DNA from: Okapia johnstoni
Taxonomy: Eukaryota > Chordata > Mammalia > Artiodactyla > Giraffidae
Direction of reading: 5' to 3'
Length of the DNA stretch: 64,000 bases
Assembly: GCA_024291935.2 (NCBI GenBank)
Contig: CM044309.1
Span: 31,954,001-32,018,000, forward strand
Shown here: piece by piece, positions 32,536 to 42,108 of the stretch
Numbering within the stretch: position 1 is the first letter of the stretch
How the letters are laid out: each line of letters begins with the position of its first letter
Notes under the pieces: generated by a model
The model's database searches: none
What the model was told of the DNA's origin: nothing
Seen by the model: the letters and a program-made list of their open reading frames with translations, nothing else
Translations under genes and position numbers: made by a program

Positions 32536-32737
32536 TTGGCTCAGATGGTTAAGAATCCACCTGAAATGCAGGAGACCCAGGTTTGATCTCTTGGTTGGGA
32601 AGATCCCCTGGAGAAGGGAATGGCAACCCACTCCAGTATTCTTGCCTGTAGTATCCCATGGACCAAGGAGCCTGGCGTGCTATAGTCCATGGGGTCACAA
32701 AGAGTTGGACACAACTGAGCGACTAACACACCTACAG
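32536..32737 (+). mobile_element. Bov-tA SINE, 9-bp target duplication
   Basis: It starts within the head ('ttggctcagatggttaagaatccacc'), about 17 bases short of full length, and ends 'gagcgactaacacacctaca'. The direct repeat 'aagctttag' is at 32527-32535 and 32738-32746. Confidence 0.93.
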
Positions 32738-32746
32738 AAGCTTTAG

Positions 32747-33139
32747 AATATTAGTTTTAATATAGTCTGTACCTCAATTGTATTTGGTTAAACTTTTTAT
32801 TCAAAGGCATTATGCATTAAAAATAATTGAGAAAATAATCTTTAAAAAAATTTAAATTTCATACCCCAGATGAATTCTCTGATGGCCTGTTATCATTAAA
32901 AGGTATAATGCTTAAGGAAAATGTGAAAGCCTAAGCAAAAATAACAAACATAGGTTATGCAGTATTTTTTTTTTTTTGATGAGAAGGAATGCCAAGGCCA
33001 CAGCTTGTTTATTACCTATTACCCTGTGCAGCCTTCAAAGGAGGCATGGTGCATCAGACTGGGATAGGCTTGTCTGGCAATTTCTACTGCTTGGTATGCC
33101 ATGTTCAATTCACATCTAATGGATAGCACACAGGTAAGC
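32747..33139. other. Anonymous AT-rich sequence
   Basis: No gene recognised. A T run at about 32965-32979 could be the antisense tail of an unrecognised retro-insertion. Confidence 0.4.
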
Positions 33140-33265
33140 TGATTTTTTGCACTGCCTCTGAGCAATTAAGAGAACTGAGCAAGTTTCTACACCTTCTTGA
33201 ATGTCATTTTACTTATTTGTAAAGCGCAGGTGTGGACTGAGATGACTCTAAGCTCATTCCATTAC
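33140..33265 (+). repeat. MIR SINE fragment
   Basis: 'gagcaagtttctacaccttcttgaatgtcattttacttatttgtaaagcgcagg' parallels MIR 'gcaagttacttaacctctctgtgcctcagtttcctcatctgtaaaatgggg'. Confidence 0.6.
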
Positions 33266-33319
33266 TAATTGTCTCTTATATCCTGACATCATGAAAACTG
33301 TTGTTTCTGATAGGTTCAT

Positions 33320-34130
33320 GGATGGGTCAGCCAAGAATTTTCCTGGGGTACCAATTGATAAGACATGTGGCAGATTCAGAGTGTTAATTTAGCTCATCAG
33401 GAACTACAGTTCCCAGGATTCCCTTTGTGTATAGCTCTGGGCTGGGGGTGAGCCACAAAAGATGTTTCACACAAGATTTGGAAGGTGGAAGGAACAGCAA
33501 TATTCAGTTTATGCTCAGGATGGTACGAAGCGTTGTTGCATCCCAGGCGAGTTGTTATCTATCTGCTGACACTTCTTTAAAAATAATTCTTTTTTTAATT
33601 GGACGCTAATTGCTTTACCATGTTGTCTTGGTTTCTGCTGTACAACAGCATGAATCAACCGTAAGTATACATGTGTCCCCTCTCTCTTGAACCTCGCTCC
33701 CACTCCCACCACTTCCCACTCCTCTGGTGACACATCTTGCAAGCATGTGACAGTACTGCAGCCAGACCCCACTTTCAGCTTCTCTGACTCCTGGGTCAGG
33801 TGTAGATTTAGCTGCATGAAAATGGGCACCAGCTTCTCTTTCAAATCATTCCCATCATCTAGGTGGGAGGCTTGGTAGCAGTGCCAGTCTGATGCAGTTT
33901 TACAGCCGTTCACCTGTGTCCCTGTAAGGATCTTTTTCAGCTTACTTGCCTCACTTCTCATCCTTCTTCTGTTCCCGAACGCATTGACTGCCTCCCCTCG
34001 CTGCAGAAGCCATAGCTCAATAGATTCTCTAACCCACATTTGTTTAAGATTAAACCCCTTCTATAAGTCTCTTATTATATAAATCTCCTAATGGTCCTGC
34101 TTCTCTGATCTAGGTCTGACTAATACAAGT
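33320..34130 (+). repeat. Old LTR-like repeat, split by an L1 3' end
   Basis: 'gctcatcaggaactacagttcccaggattccctttgtgtatagctctgggctggg' and the terminal 'cctgcttctctgatctaggtctgactaatacaag' recall an old mammalian LTR or MER-type repeat. The middle is interrupted by an L1 3' end. Its minus strand holds a 174-codon frame (34039-33515) that passes straight through the L1 piece, so I treat the frame as chance. Confidence 0.45.
33585..33712 (-). mobile_element. L1 3' end, antisense
   Basis: 'ttctttttttaattggacgctaattgctttaccatgttgtcttggtttctgctgtacaacagcatgaatcaacc' then 'catgtgtcccctctctcttgaacctcgctccc' is antisense artiodactyl L1 3' sequence. Confidence 0.82.
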
Positions 34131-35049
34131 TTCAGAAACATCTCAGGGAAGGTAATTGGATGGAGAAAGGAGCATCTAGTGGAATTCTTAGAGAAATAAT
34201 GTATATGATTGGAAGGATTTTTTGTTCAGCCATTTGTGGGACTTTAGTGGGAGAACTGAGGCAACAATCAGTATTTACTAAGTTGCCTGTGAAGAAAGAG
34301 GTGGGGGTCTAGTTCAGTTCAGGGCTTTTGTTTTTTGAGAAGGGATGCATATTAGGGGGCCAAGATGAAATTGCCTAGAAGGCAACAGAGAATGAGGGTG
34401 TTATTAGTGGTGTTGCTACCATGTTTCCCCATGCAGAGCTCAGAATCACCTGTAAACACATGTTAAAACCTACTTAAATTATTAGGCTACCTGATACAAC
34501 ACCATGCCCTAAGTCATGTGGTGCCTTTTCAAAAATGGCACGTTCTGCAACCATCAACAAAAATGATTCCCTCTTTTGCTTGGAGTGTTAAAATAAGTAA
34601 TCAGTGCTACTACCCCATCCTAAATCAACTTCTGTCATTTCAAACAACTTACGTTTTTCTTTACTAGTTAAAGGCACAGTAGGCTATTTGTGCCCTCGTG
34701 TGCAAGGAACACATTGCTTCTTGGTTTGAGTGACTGTCATAAGTTTCAAATGCCCAGAAAATAATGTAGAAATTGTGAGGTTCAGGCATCCCTAGCTGCA
34801 TGATGCCATCTAATTCAATTTATTCTTTTGTTCTGTCACTGAGAGAATATGAAAGAAGCTTCAAAAGCCTGTGGAGGAGGAAAATTCACAAATTTAATCT
34901 TAGTAACGTATATTAAAAATAAACAGAAGGATGGTGAGTCATGATGGAGATGTGAGCACTCATCATCTGTGTGATTGAACGGGTGTTCACCCTCAGGGGT
35001 GTGTGGCCATCAAGGACAGCCAGGGTCATCTCGCAACACTTCACAAGCA
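34131..35049. other. Anonymous sequence
   Basis: No gene or repeat recognised. No frame of note until those entering the SINE at 35050. Confidence 0.4.
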
Positions 35050-35246
35050 CCGTATGTGTGTGTGATCAGTCTTGTCCGACTCTTTGCAACCCCATGGACT
35101 GTAGCCTTGCCAGGTGCCTTTGTCCATGGAATTTTCCAGACAAGAATACTGGAGTGGGTTGCCATTTCCTACTTCCCTGACCCAGGGATCAAACTTGTGT
35201 CTCTTGAGTCTCCTGCATTGGCAGACAGATTCTTTCCAACTGTACA
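35050..35246 (-). mobile_element. Bov-tA SINE, antisense
   Basis: TG-rich tail and 'gatcagtcttgtccgactctttgcaacccc' on the left, 'cctgacccagggatcaaacttgtgtctcttgagtctcctgcattggcagacagattctttcc' on the right. The last part of the tRNA-like head is degraded, and a 9-10 base block ('ttgagtctcc') is inserted relative to other copies. Confidence 0.88.
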
Positions 35247-35903
35247 AATACTATGCGCTGACAGAAGTAGTGTTGTCTGCAAAAACTGTAGTGGCCCCTC
35301 TTCTTTCTTTCTCAGTTTTTCTCGAGTTTTCCTTTGTTAATAGGCTGAGTGAAACCTTCTAAGCATCTCCCTCAGCCCATTCATCAAATGTGGGAAAAAA
35401 CATAAAAGGAACAGAAAAGCAAAGCATAGTATGTTGGTGTTCATTAGGCATGCTGTTTAATAATAACATTCTTTTTGTTTCCACGTATCATGTTTGCATC
35501 TGATGTCTCATGTAGTGGTGAATTTTTATGTGTCAACTTGACTAGGCTGTAGTGCCTGGTTGTTTTCCAAATATCAATGAAGATTGTTCTAAAGGTGTTT
35601 TTTTAAAAGATGTGATTCACATTTAAATCAGTCGTGTTTAAGGAAAGCAAATGGTACTGGTAATGTAGGTGGGCCTCATCCAATCAGTTGAAGGCTATAA
35701 AAGCAAACATTGAATTCCTGTGGAGGAAGGAATTCTGCCTCCAGGCTGCCTTTGGGCTCAAGGCTGCAGTGTTAGCTCTTGTCAGAATTTGCAGCCTGTC
35801 AGCCTGTTCCACAACTTTTGGACTTAGCCCCTGCGTTTTGTAAGCCAGTTCCTTAAAATAAGTCTCCTTGTCTCTCTTTCTCTCTGTCTCTCCCTCTTTT
35901 TCT

Positions 35904-35932
35904 ATGTGTGTGTGTGTGTGTGCGCGCGCGCA
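35904..35932. repeat. (TG)n/(CG)n microsatellite
   Basis: TG repeats followed by four CG units at the tail of the neighbouring antisense Bov-tA. Confidence 0.93.
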
Positions 35933-36139
35933 TGCCAAGTCACTTCAGTCATATCCAATGCTGTGTGACCCTGTGGACTGTAGACTGCCAGGTTCCTCTG
36001 TCCATGGAGTTCTCCAGTCAAGAATACTGGAGTGGGTTTCCATACCTTCCGCCAAGGGATCTTCCAGACCCAGGGATCGAACCCAGGTCTCCAGCACTGC
36101 AGGCAGATTCTTTACTAGCTGAGCTACCAGGGAAGCCCT
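35933..36139 (-). mobile_element. Bov-tA SINE, antisense
   Basis: 'gccaagtcacttcagtcatatccaatgctgtgtgaccc' to 'actagctgagctaccagggaagccc'. Complete copy with a TG-rich tail on its left. Confidence 0.93.
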
Positions 36140-36143
<4 letters not shown>

Positions 36144-36196
<53 letters not shown>

Positions 36197-36240
36197 ATAT
36201 ATGTATATATATATGTGTGTGTGTGTGTGTATACACATTT
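36144..36240. repeat. Long (TG)n with TA-rich interruptions
   Basis: About 25 uninterrupted TG units (36144-36194), then 'atgtatatatgtatatatatatg' and another TG block. It lies between two antisense Bov-tA copies and is the likely tail of the second. Expected to be polymorphic; it produces spurious Cys-Val frames. Confidence 0.95.
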
Positions 36241-36259
36241 ATGTGTGTACATGTATGTG

Positions 36260-36471
36260 TATGCCAAGTCACTTCAGTCGTGTCCAACTCTTTGCAACCC
36301 CACGGACTATAGCCCACCAGGCTCCTCTGTCCATGGGGGATTCTCCAGGCAAGAATACTGGAGTGCGTTGCCATGCCCTCCTCCAGGGGATCTTCCCAAC
36401 CCAGGGACTGAACTGGTATCTCAGCTCTCCTGCATGGCAGGTGGGTTTTTACCACTGCACCTGGGAAGCCC
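36260..36471 (-). mobile_element. Bov-tA SINE, antisense
   Basis: 'tatgccaagtcacttcagtcgtgtccaactctttgcaacccc' to 'ttaccactgcacctgggaagccc'. Second antisense copy in the same orientation 0.3 kb from the first. Confidence 0.93.
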
Positions 36472-36599
36472 TCATGTGTGTACATCCATCTGTATATCTG
36501 TATATCTACCTAGTTATCTGTCTGGATATGTACATCCTGTTTCTCTGGAGAATCCTGACTAATACCGTACATTTTAAACAACTTTATTAGAAAAATGAA

Positions 36600-36835
36600 T
36601 AGGAACATGAGTTTTTGTATCACAAAGTTCTAGGGATTTGAATACTAGCTTTGCAATTTATTAACCTTCTAACCTTTGGGAATTTTTTTTAAAGCCTCTG
36701 TAATCCTCATTTTTTAACAGCTATAAAAATAGGAATGAAAAAATAATAACATATGAGACTCTGACTGTGTGCCCGACACTGTTAAATGCCTCACACACAT
36801 TACTTGATATTCACAACTGTCTGAAGCAGGGTAGT
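36600..36835. repeat. Two MIR fragments in opposite orientations
   Basis: 36600-36720 reads as sense MIR ('ggatttgaatactagctttgcaatttattaaccttctaacctttggg'). 36740-36835 reads as antisense MIR ('gactctgactgtgtgcccgacactgttaaatgcctcacacacattacttgatattcacaactg'). Confidence 0.6.
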
Positions 36836-37254
36836 GGTGTGGACACATTTGCGTCTCATCAGGTTTCTCCCTACAGGTCCAAGGCTCTGTGTGGAAGAAA
36901 CAGGTCCCCCACGTGTCCATGTGCTCTTCCTTCCACCAGTCTGGGGCTTTGGTCGTTTCTCCTGATTGGACCCAGGTCCAAACTTTAACATTTATTAAAA
37001 GATTTACCCAAGCTTATTAAACAGATGTCACCATCATCAATACAAAAATGGCAAATAAAGCTCATTTACTTTCCTGTGAAGCTGACAGATTGTAGAATCC
37101 CCTCATATTACCCAGTGGACAGGCTCTGGCTACATCTGGGGTTGAAGATGCTCCAAGCTGTTTTCTCTATAGGATCAATGAGATTTTTTGACAATACATG
37201 CTGATGAATCCAAAATGTGGCCAATAACCCTTTGTAGTTTCTCTCAATGCAAAC
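36836..37254. other. Anonymous sequence
   Basis: No gene recognised; two short frames cross the end of the MIR fragment. Confidence 0.4.
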
Positions 37255-37612
37255 ATAAGAAACAAATACCATACATTAACACATACATGTGGAATCTAGA
37301 AGAATGGTACACATGAACCTATTAGCTGGGTAGGAACAGAAATGCACATACAGGAAATGGATGTGTGGACATGGTAGGGAGGCAATGAATTGGGAGATTA
37401 GGATTGACGTATGTGCACTTCCATATGTAAAATAACTAGCTAGTGGGAAGGCGCTGTATAGCACAGGGAGCTCAGCTCAGTGCTCTGTGATGACCTAGAG
37501 GGGTGGGTTGGGGGGTGGCAGGGAGGCTCAAGAGGGAGGGGATATATGTACTTATATAGCTAATTCACTTCATTGTACAACATTGTAAAGCGGCTATACC
37601 CCAATTAAAAAA
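37255..37612 (+). mobile_element. Artiodactyl L1 3' region
   Basis: 'acacatacatgtggaatctagaagaatggtacacatgaacctatt', 'gtatagcacagggagctcagctcagtgctctgtgatgacctagaggggtgg' and 'ttgtacaacattgtaaagcggctataccccaattaaaaaat' give the end of ORF2 and the 3' UTR in sense orientation. Confidence 0.9.
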
Positions 37613-38078
37613 TATTTTAGATGACTGAGCCCATTTCTTTTCACTGTGTTAGTACCCATTTCTCTTATTCTCAGGGAACTGAAAATTGTTGAATCATTTA
37701 CCTCCTATATGTCCAAAAGTTTGTGCTTTCTTTCTGTGACTATTCCAAGATCCTAAAGGACCTCAACAGAAATTTTAAAGGGATAGTGTTAAGTGAGAAG
37801 TAGACATTGTGTCTTCATATAAGTGCACTGATTCTTCTTTTTTTTTTTTTCTGTTAAATCTCCAGTATTCTTCACTTCTATTTTAAGTTTTTATGCATAG
37901 GGCTGGATGATATACCAGAGTTATTGTTTAGCTTTTATTCTTATGTAATATCTTCACTTCCTAGACACCCCTTCTAATCTCCAAATTGCCTTAAAACCAA
38001 AACCAAATTGCCTAAAACCCAAAATCTTGAATAATAGCTGTCTTCCAAGTTCTCTCTGTATTTTTGGTTTTAGGTTAA
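37613..38078. other. Anonymous sequence ending in a 22-bp tandem duplication
   Basis: No gene recognised. Two near-identical 22-bp units starting 'ccaaattgcc' lie head to tail at 37981-38002 and 38003-38024, differing by a T/C slip. A T run lies near 37838-37850. Confidence 0.6.
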
Positions 38079-38087
38079 ATGCATTAT

Positions 38088-38329
38088 ATGCAATTGTGTG
38101 TGTGTCTGTGTGTATGCGTGTGTTAGTCATTCAGTTGTGCCTGACTCTTTACAACCGCATGGACTGTAGCTTGCCAGGCTCCTCTATCCATGGGATTCTC
38201 CAGGCAAGAATACTAGAGTGGGTTGCCATTTCCTTCTCCAGGGTATCTTCCCCACCCAGGGATCAAACCCGGGTCTCCTGCATTGCAGGCAGATTCTTTA
38301 TTGTCTGAGCCACCAGGGAAGCCCATTGT
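38088..38329 (-). mobile_element. Bov-tA SINE, antisense, 9-bp target duplication
   Basis: TG-rich tail (38094-38122), then 'agtcattcagttgtgcctgactctttacaaccgcatgg', ending 'gtctgagccaccagggaagccc'. The repeat 'atgcattat' at 38079-38087 and 38330-38338 places the TG tract inside the insertion as its tail. Confidence 0.92.
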
Positions 38330-38338
38330 ATGCATTAT

Positions 38339-38940
38339 CTCAATCAATTCCAAAAATTTTTCTGTTGGGAATGTTACTCATATTGGAGCTCATTTAAATT
38401 CATGCTTAGGAATGGTACTCAGCTCCCCCAGATCAGGCTGCTATGGAGTGGTGGAGCTGGGTTCTACTAGAGTTGCCTTGCCTTGCCTGTGAGCTGGAGA
38501 CCCAGCAGGGCCCTGAAGTTTGCATCCCCTCTGGCAGTCCCGCATCAGTGCCTGCTCAGGAGGAATGATGAAAGCCCCAGCTCCCTTGCCTTGGTTTGGG
38601 GATGATTCTGAAGCTTAACTTCCACACCACAGCTCCTCTGTTTTTTTTTTCTTTTGCCTGAGTTTCACTCCCTGTGCTTGGCTTCCAGCACTTCCCTGTT
38701 TTATATCTTTTGATCTCTTACAAGTCTTTCCTGGGATGCCATCCTTAAATGACCACTTGCACGTGAATTTCTTAGGGTCTGGTACTGGGTACCCTGGACC
38801 TGTGATACCAACCCAGGGTTGTTGATATTAGAACTTCTTTTCTTCTGTATCCAACTTGAGCTTCAGCCTAAAAAGTGCCAGTTATTCTTCTATATAAGAG
38901 AAAATTCTGATTATGAGCAAGGATAATTACATATACAGTG
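38339..38940. other. Anonymous sequence
   Basis: No gene recognised. The stretch 38470-38640 is GC-richer ('gagctggagacccagcagggccctgaag') but has no exon-like frame. Confidence 0.4.
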
Positions 38941-40630
38941 TGTACACATTCATTCACTTGCCAAATAGTTATTAAGTTCTTACTGCACACAGGTCTGGTC
39001 TAGGTACTGAGGATACTATGTCAAACAGGACAGCAAGGTGGGTCTCATGAATTTACCTTGTAATAGTAGTTTATATGCAGAGTACATCATGTGAAACGCC
39101 AGGCTGGATGAAGCACAAGCTGGAATCAAGATTGCCAGGAGAGATATCAATAACCTCAGATATGTAGATGACACCACACTTATGGCAGAAAGTAAAGAGG
39201 AACTAAAGAGCCTCTTGATGAAGGTGAAAGAGGAGAGTGAAAAAACTAGCTTAAAACTAAACATTCAGAAAACTAAGATCATGGCATCCAGTCCCATCAC
39301 TTCATGGCAAATAGATGGGGAAACAATGGAAACAGTGACAAACTTTATTTTCCTGGGCTCCAAAATCACTGCAGATGGTGACTTCAGCCATGAAATTAAA
39401 AGACGCTTGCTCCTTGGAAAAAAAACTATGACAAACTTAAACAGCGTATTGAAAGGCAGAGGCATCACTTTGCCGACAAAGGTCCATATAGTCAAAGCTA
39501 CAATTTTTCCAGTAGTCATGTATGAATGTGAGAGTTGAACGTAAAGAAGGCTGAGCACTGAAGAACTGATGCTTTCAAATTGTGGTGCTGGAGAAGACTC
39601 TTGAGAGTCCCTTGGACTGCAAAGAGATCAAACTAGTAAATCTTAAAAGAAATCAACTCTGAATATTCATTGGAAGGACTGAGGCTGAAGCTGAAGCTCC
39701 AATATTTTGGCCAGCTGATGCAAAGAGCCGACTTATTGGAAAAAAACATGATGCTGGGAAAGATTGAAGGCAGGAGGGGAAGGGGATGACAGAGGAGGAG
39801 ATGGTTGGATGGCGTCACTAACTCAATGGATATGAGTTTGAGCAAACTACGGGAGACAGTCAAGGATAGGGAAGCCTTGGATGCTGCAGTCCAGTTCAGT
39901 CAGAGTCAGACACGACTTATTGACAGAACAACAATAATTGTCAATAATGAAAAGTGATATGAAGCAAAGAAAACAAAGGGAAGGGCTGATTTCAATAGGC
40001 TGATCAGGCAAGGAGCGTTGAAATGAGATGGTGATGTCCTTAATGAGAGCTGAATAAAAAGAAGTTGCTGGTGGCGTGACAGTCTGACATCCTGCAGAGG
40101 AGTAAGCCAATCCACACTCCTAAATGGAAGCTAGATTTGGAGAGCTGGAAGAACACAGAGAGGGCCAGAGTGGCTAGAGTATAAAGAGTGAGGGAAAGAG
40201 AGAAAGGTAAGAGAATAAAGAAGAGCTGGAAGCCAGAGGGTAGAAAATATGTAAGCCATGGTACACCTTTTGGGTTCTATTCTCTGTCATCCCTGTAGGT
40301 TTGTATCTTAAAGAGATCACTCCAACTGCACAGCTGAGAGTTGAGGATAGAAGGGCAAGAATGGACACAATGACCATTTAGCATGTGATGGCTGTACTTC
40401 CCAAGGAATATAATAATCAATCGGATTAAGATGGTCCATGTGGATATGAAGAGAGATGAACAGATTTGGCTTTTGAGATCCACCTGCTAAGACATGGAGA
40501 TGGATTGGATGTGATGAGTGAGGGCACAGGAAGTGTAGGATAGATAGCTCCACGCATCTAGGGGGTGAGTGACTGAACGAATGTGTGGCCATGTATAAGA
40601 GGGAAGCTGGGGCTTTGGGGACAGGATAAA
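38941..40630 (+). repeat. Ancient high-copy mammalian repeat, split by BovB
   Basis: Before the BovB: 'attaagttcttactgcacacaggtctggtctaggtactgaggatac'. After it, in consistent order: 'gatggtgatgtccttaatgagagctga', 'gccagagtggctagagt', 'gtaagccatggtacaccttttgggttctattctc', 'aaagagatcactccaactgcacagctgagag', 'gatggattggatgtgatgagtgaggg'. This order is that of a familiar mammal-wide repeat whose name I will not guess. A second copy of its middle to right part is at 60.4-61.0 kb. Confidence 0.6.
39073..39942 (+). mobile_element. BovB LINE, 5'-truncated, RT core onward
   Basis: Enters at 'atatgcagagtacatcatgtgaaacgcc' and ends 'cgacttattgacagaacaacaataattg'. The 118-codon frame 39182-39538 begins after the RT catalytic motif, which here reads YVDD rather than the YADD of the other copies (bases 39161-39172, a GTA codon for the second residue). 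A TGA after 'VVMYECES' closes the frame. Confidence 0.92.
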
Positions 40631-41383
40631 TCGTATTCATATAGTGTAAAAATCTAGCACTTTTGGAATCCTTTAGTTTTGTAAAATGTGAAATTTATCT
40701 TGGTTCCCATGGCCTTTAAAGAAGAAATTTATGCTGATTAATGGCAGCCCTCGCCTTTGGTAGTGAATGTGTTGCTTCTGCAATGAATGGGGTCCTTTCA
40801 AGAAGTTCAATTGTATTCTACTATCAGGGGTGTTCTCTTTGGGAAAGTCCTCGCAGCGGTTGTGAATTCTATTCCCAATCACACAGGGTCTCATTCTTTG
40901 CCATGCAAAGAAATGGCAACACCCATTGAAATCAGCCATAGGAATTTGGCTTTCATGGCCATGAATTGTGCAGTTCCAGGAATCCTGAAGATAAGAGTCG
41001 GAAAAAAAAGAGAATTGAGCAGAAGTGCCTGGCTCTTGCTTCAAGGGTGAGCTTGTGTCAATATTTCTTAAGCATGATTCTTACTCTTAAACCTTGGAGA
41101 ATGGCTTCTGTAATGAGAAAAGAATTCCCCGTCCCCTCCCTCAATCTCAATGTTTACATTTCAGTCATTTGGATTGTAAGAAACATTTTTTTTGTTGTTT
41201 TTCTTTAAAGGAGAAGAATTTAGTTTAATTGTCAGTATCTTAGGGAAGATTCTGCCTTTTATAGGACTTGATATCAGCCCATAACAGGCTTCGCAAGGTA
41301 GAATCACACTGTCTGAGTTGATGAGGCTTGGCCTTTAGGTTTTTGGTGATGGAGTCCCCCTGGGTGAGGAGATTAGTAGTTTG
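40631..41383. other. Anonymous sequence with a 123-codon minus-strand frame
   Basis: The minus-strand frame 41044-40673 is open for 123 codons but has no recognisable domain and biased His/Gln/Phe content. No exon structure can be supported. Confidence 0.4.
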
Positions 41384-41636
41384 TAATACTTTGGCCACCT
41401 CATGCGAAGGGTTGCCTCATTGGAAAAGACCCTAATGCTGGGTAGGATTGGGGGCGGGAGGAGAAGTGGACGGCAGAGGATGAGATGGTTGGATGGCATC
41501 ACCGACTCGATGGACATGGGTTTGGGTGGACTCCTGGAGTTGGTGATGGACAGGGAGGCCTGGCGTGCTGCGATTCATGGGGTCACAAAGAGTCGGACAT
41601 GACTGAGCGACTGAACTGAACTGAACTGAACTGAAT
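41384..41636 (+). mobile_element. BovB 3' end, strongly 5'-truncated
   Basis: 'aatactttggccacctcatgcgaagggttgcctcattgg' through 'tcgatggacatgggtttgggtgg' to 'gagcgactgaactgaactgaactgaactgaa'. Low divergence from the 3.6-kb copy ('catgggtttgggt' in both) suggests related source elements. Confidence 0.93.
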
Positions 41637-41846
41637 CCCATTTCCTCAGAGTATGATTCTCACTTGGAAGTCTTCCATAAAAATTTTTTTCTATAATTCT
41701 TCAGTTTTTCAGTGTAAATATTTGTGTGTGTGTTGAAGCTAGATTGAGGAAACTTGTTTTTCATTTGTTGAGAGAAAGCTTTTGATTTCAAACCAAGTGT
41801 TCCCTGATTAGTGCATGGTGGTCTGTGCTGTAATGTCAGCACCACG

Positions 41847-41860
41847 CCAGCAGATGGCAG
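41847..41860 (+). promoter_or_regulatory. Candidate CTCF binding motif
   Basis: 'CCAGCAGATGGCAG' matches the 14-bp CTCF core consensus CCASYAGRKGGCRS at every position. It is outside any recognised SINE and near a few CpGs. Sequence match alone does not show occupancy. Confidence 0.5.
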
Positions 41861-42069
41861 TCACACCACACTGCGTTTTGGCATTAGGCGCAGCATTAGA
41901 AGCCCGGAGTTTGTCCAGTTCACAGAGGGAGGGTCTGATACATTCTGTGCCTTGGGAGGAGGCAGAACGTACATGGAGACTGATTCCAGGGAATCCACTA
42001 CATAAGTCTATAAATTTGGCCTTGACGCTGAAGATATACTTAGTTGGCAAAGGAAACAAAACTGAGTTT

Positions 42070-42072
<3 letters not shown>

Positions 42073-42107
<35 letters not shown>
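42073..42107. repeat. (AC)n microsatellite
   Basis: About 17 uninterrupted AC units. Likely length-polymorphic. Confidence 0.96.

Positions 42108-42108
<1 letters not shown>

Larger units (their letters stand above)
35519..36567 (+). repeat. Old LTR-like element split by two SINEs and microsatellites
   Basis: The left part (35519-35890) reads 'tggtgaatttttatgtgtcaacttgactaggc', 'gtgggcctcatccaatcagttgaaggc', 'aattctgcctccaggctgcctttgggctc', 'agccagttccttaaaataagtctcc'. The right end (36474-36567) reads 'gtttctctggagaatcctgactaatacc'. Both belong to one familiar old mammalian element. A second, antisense copy lies at 53925-54376. Family name not assigned. Confidence 0.65.

Noticed and set aside
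33515..34039. 174-codon minus-strand frame as a possible gene or retrogene
   Set aside because: It runs through an antisense L1 3' end inside an old LTR-like repeat, and I recognise no domain. A frame that crosses an L1 insertion boundary is best explained by chance.
36147..36590. 147- and 137-codon frames rich in Cys-Val
   Set aside because: They translate the TG microsatellite and the adjacent antisense Bov-tA.
40673..41044. 123-codon minus-strand frame as a host exon
   Set aside because: No domain, no convincing splice sites in frame and no codon bias I could judge by eye.
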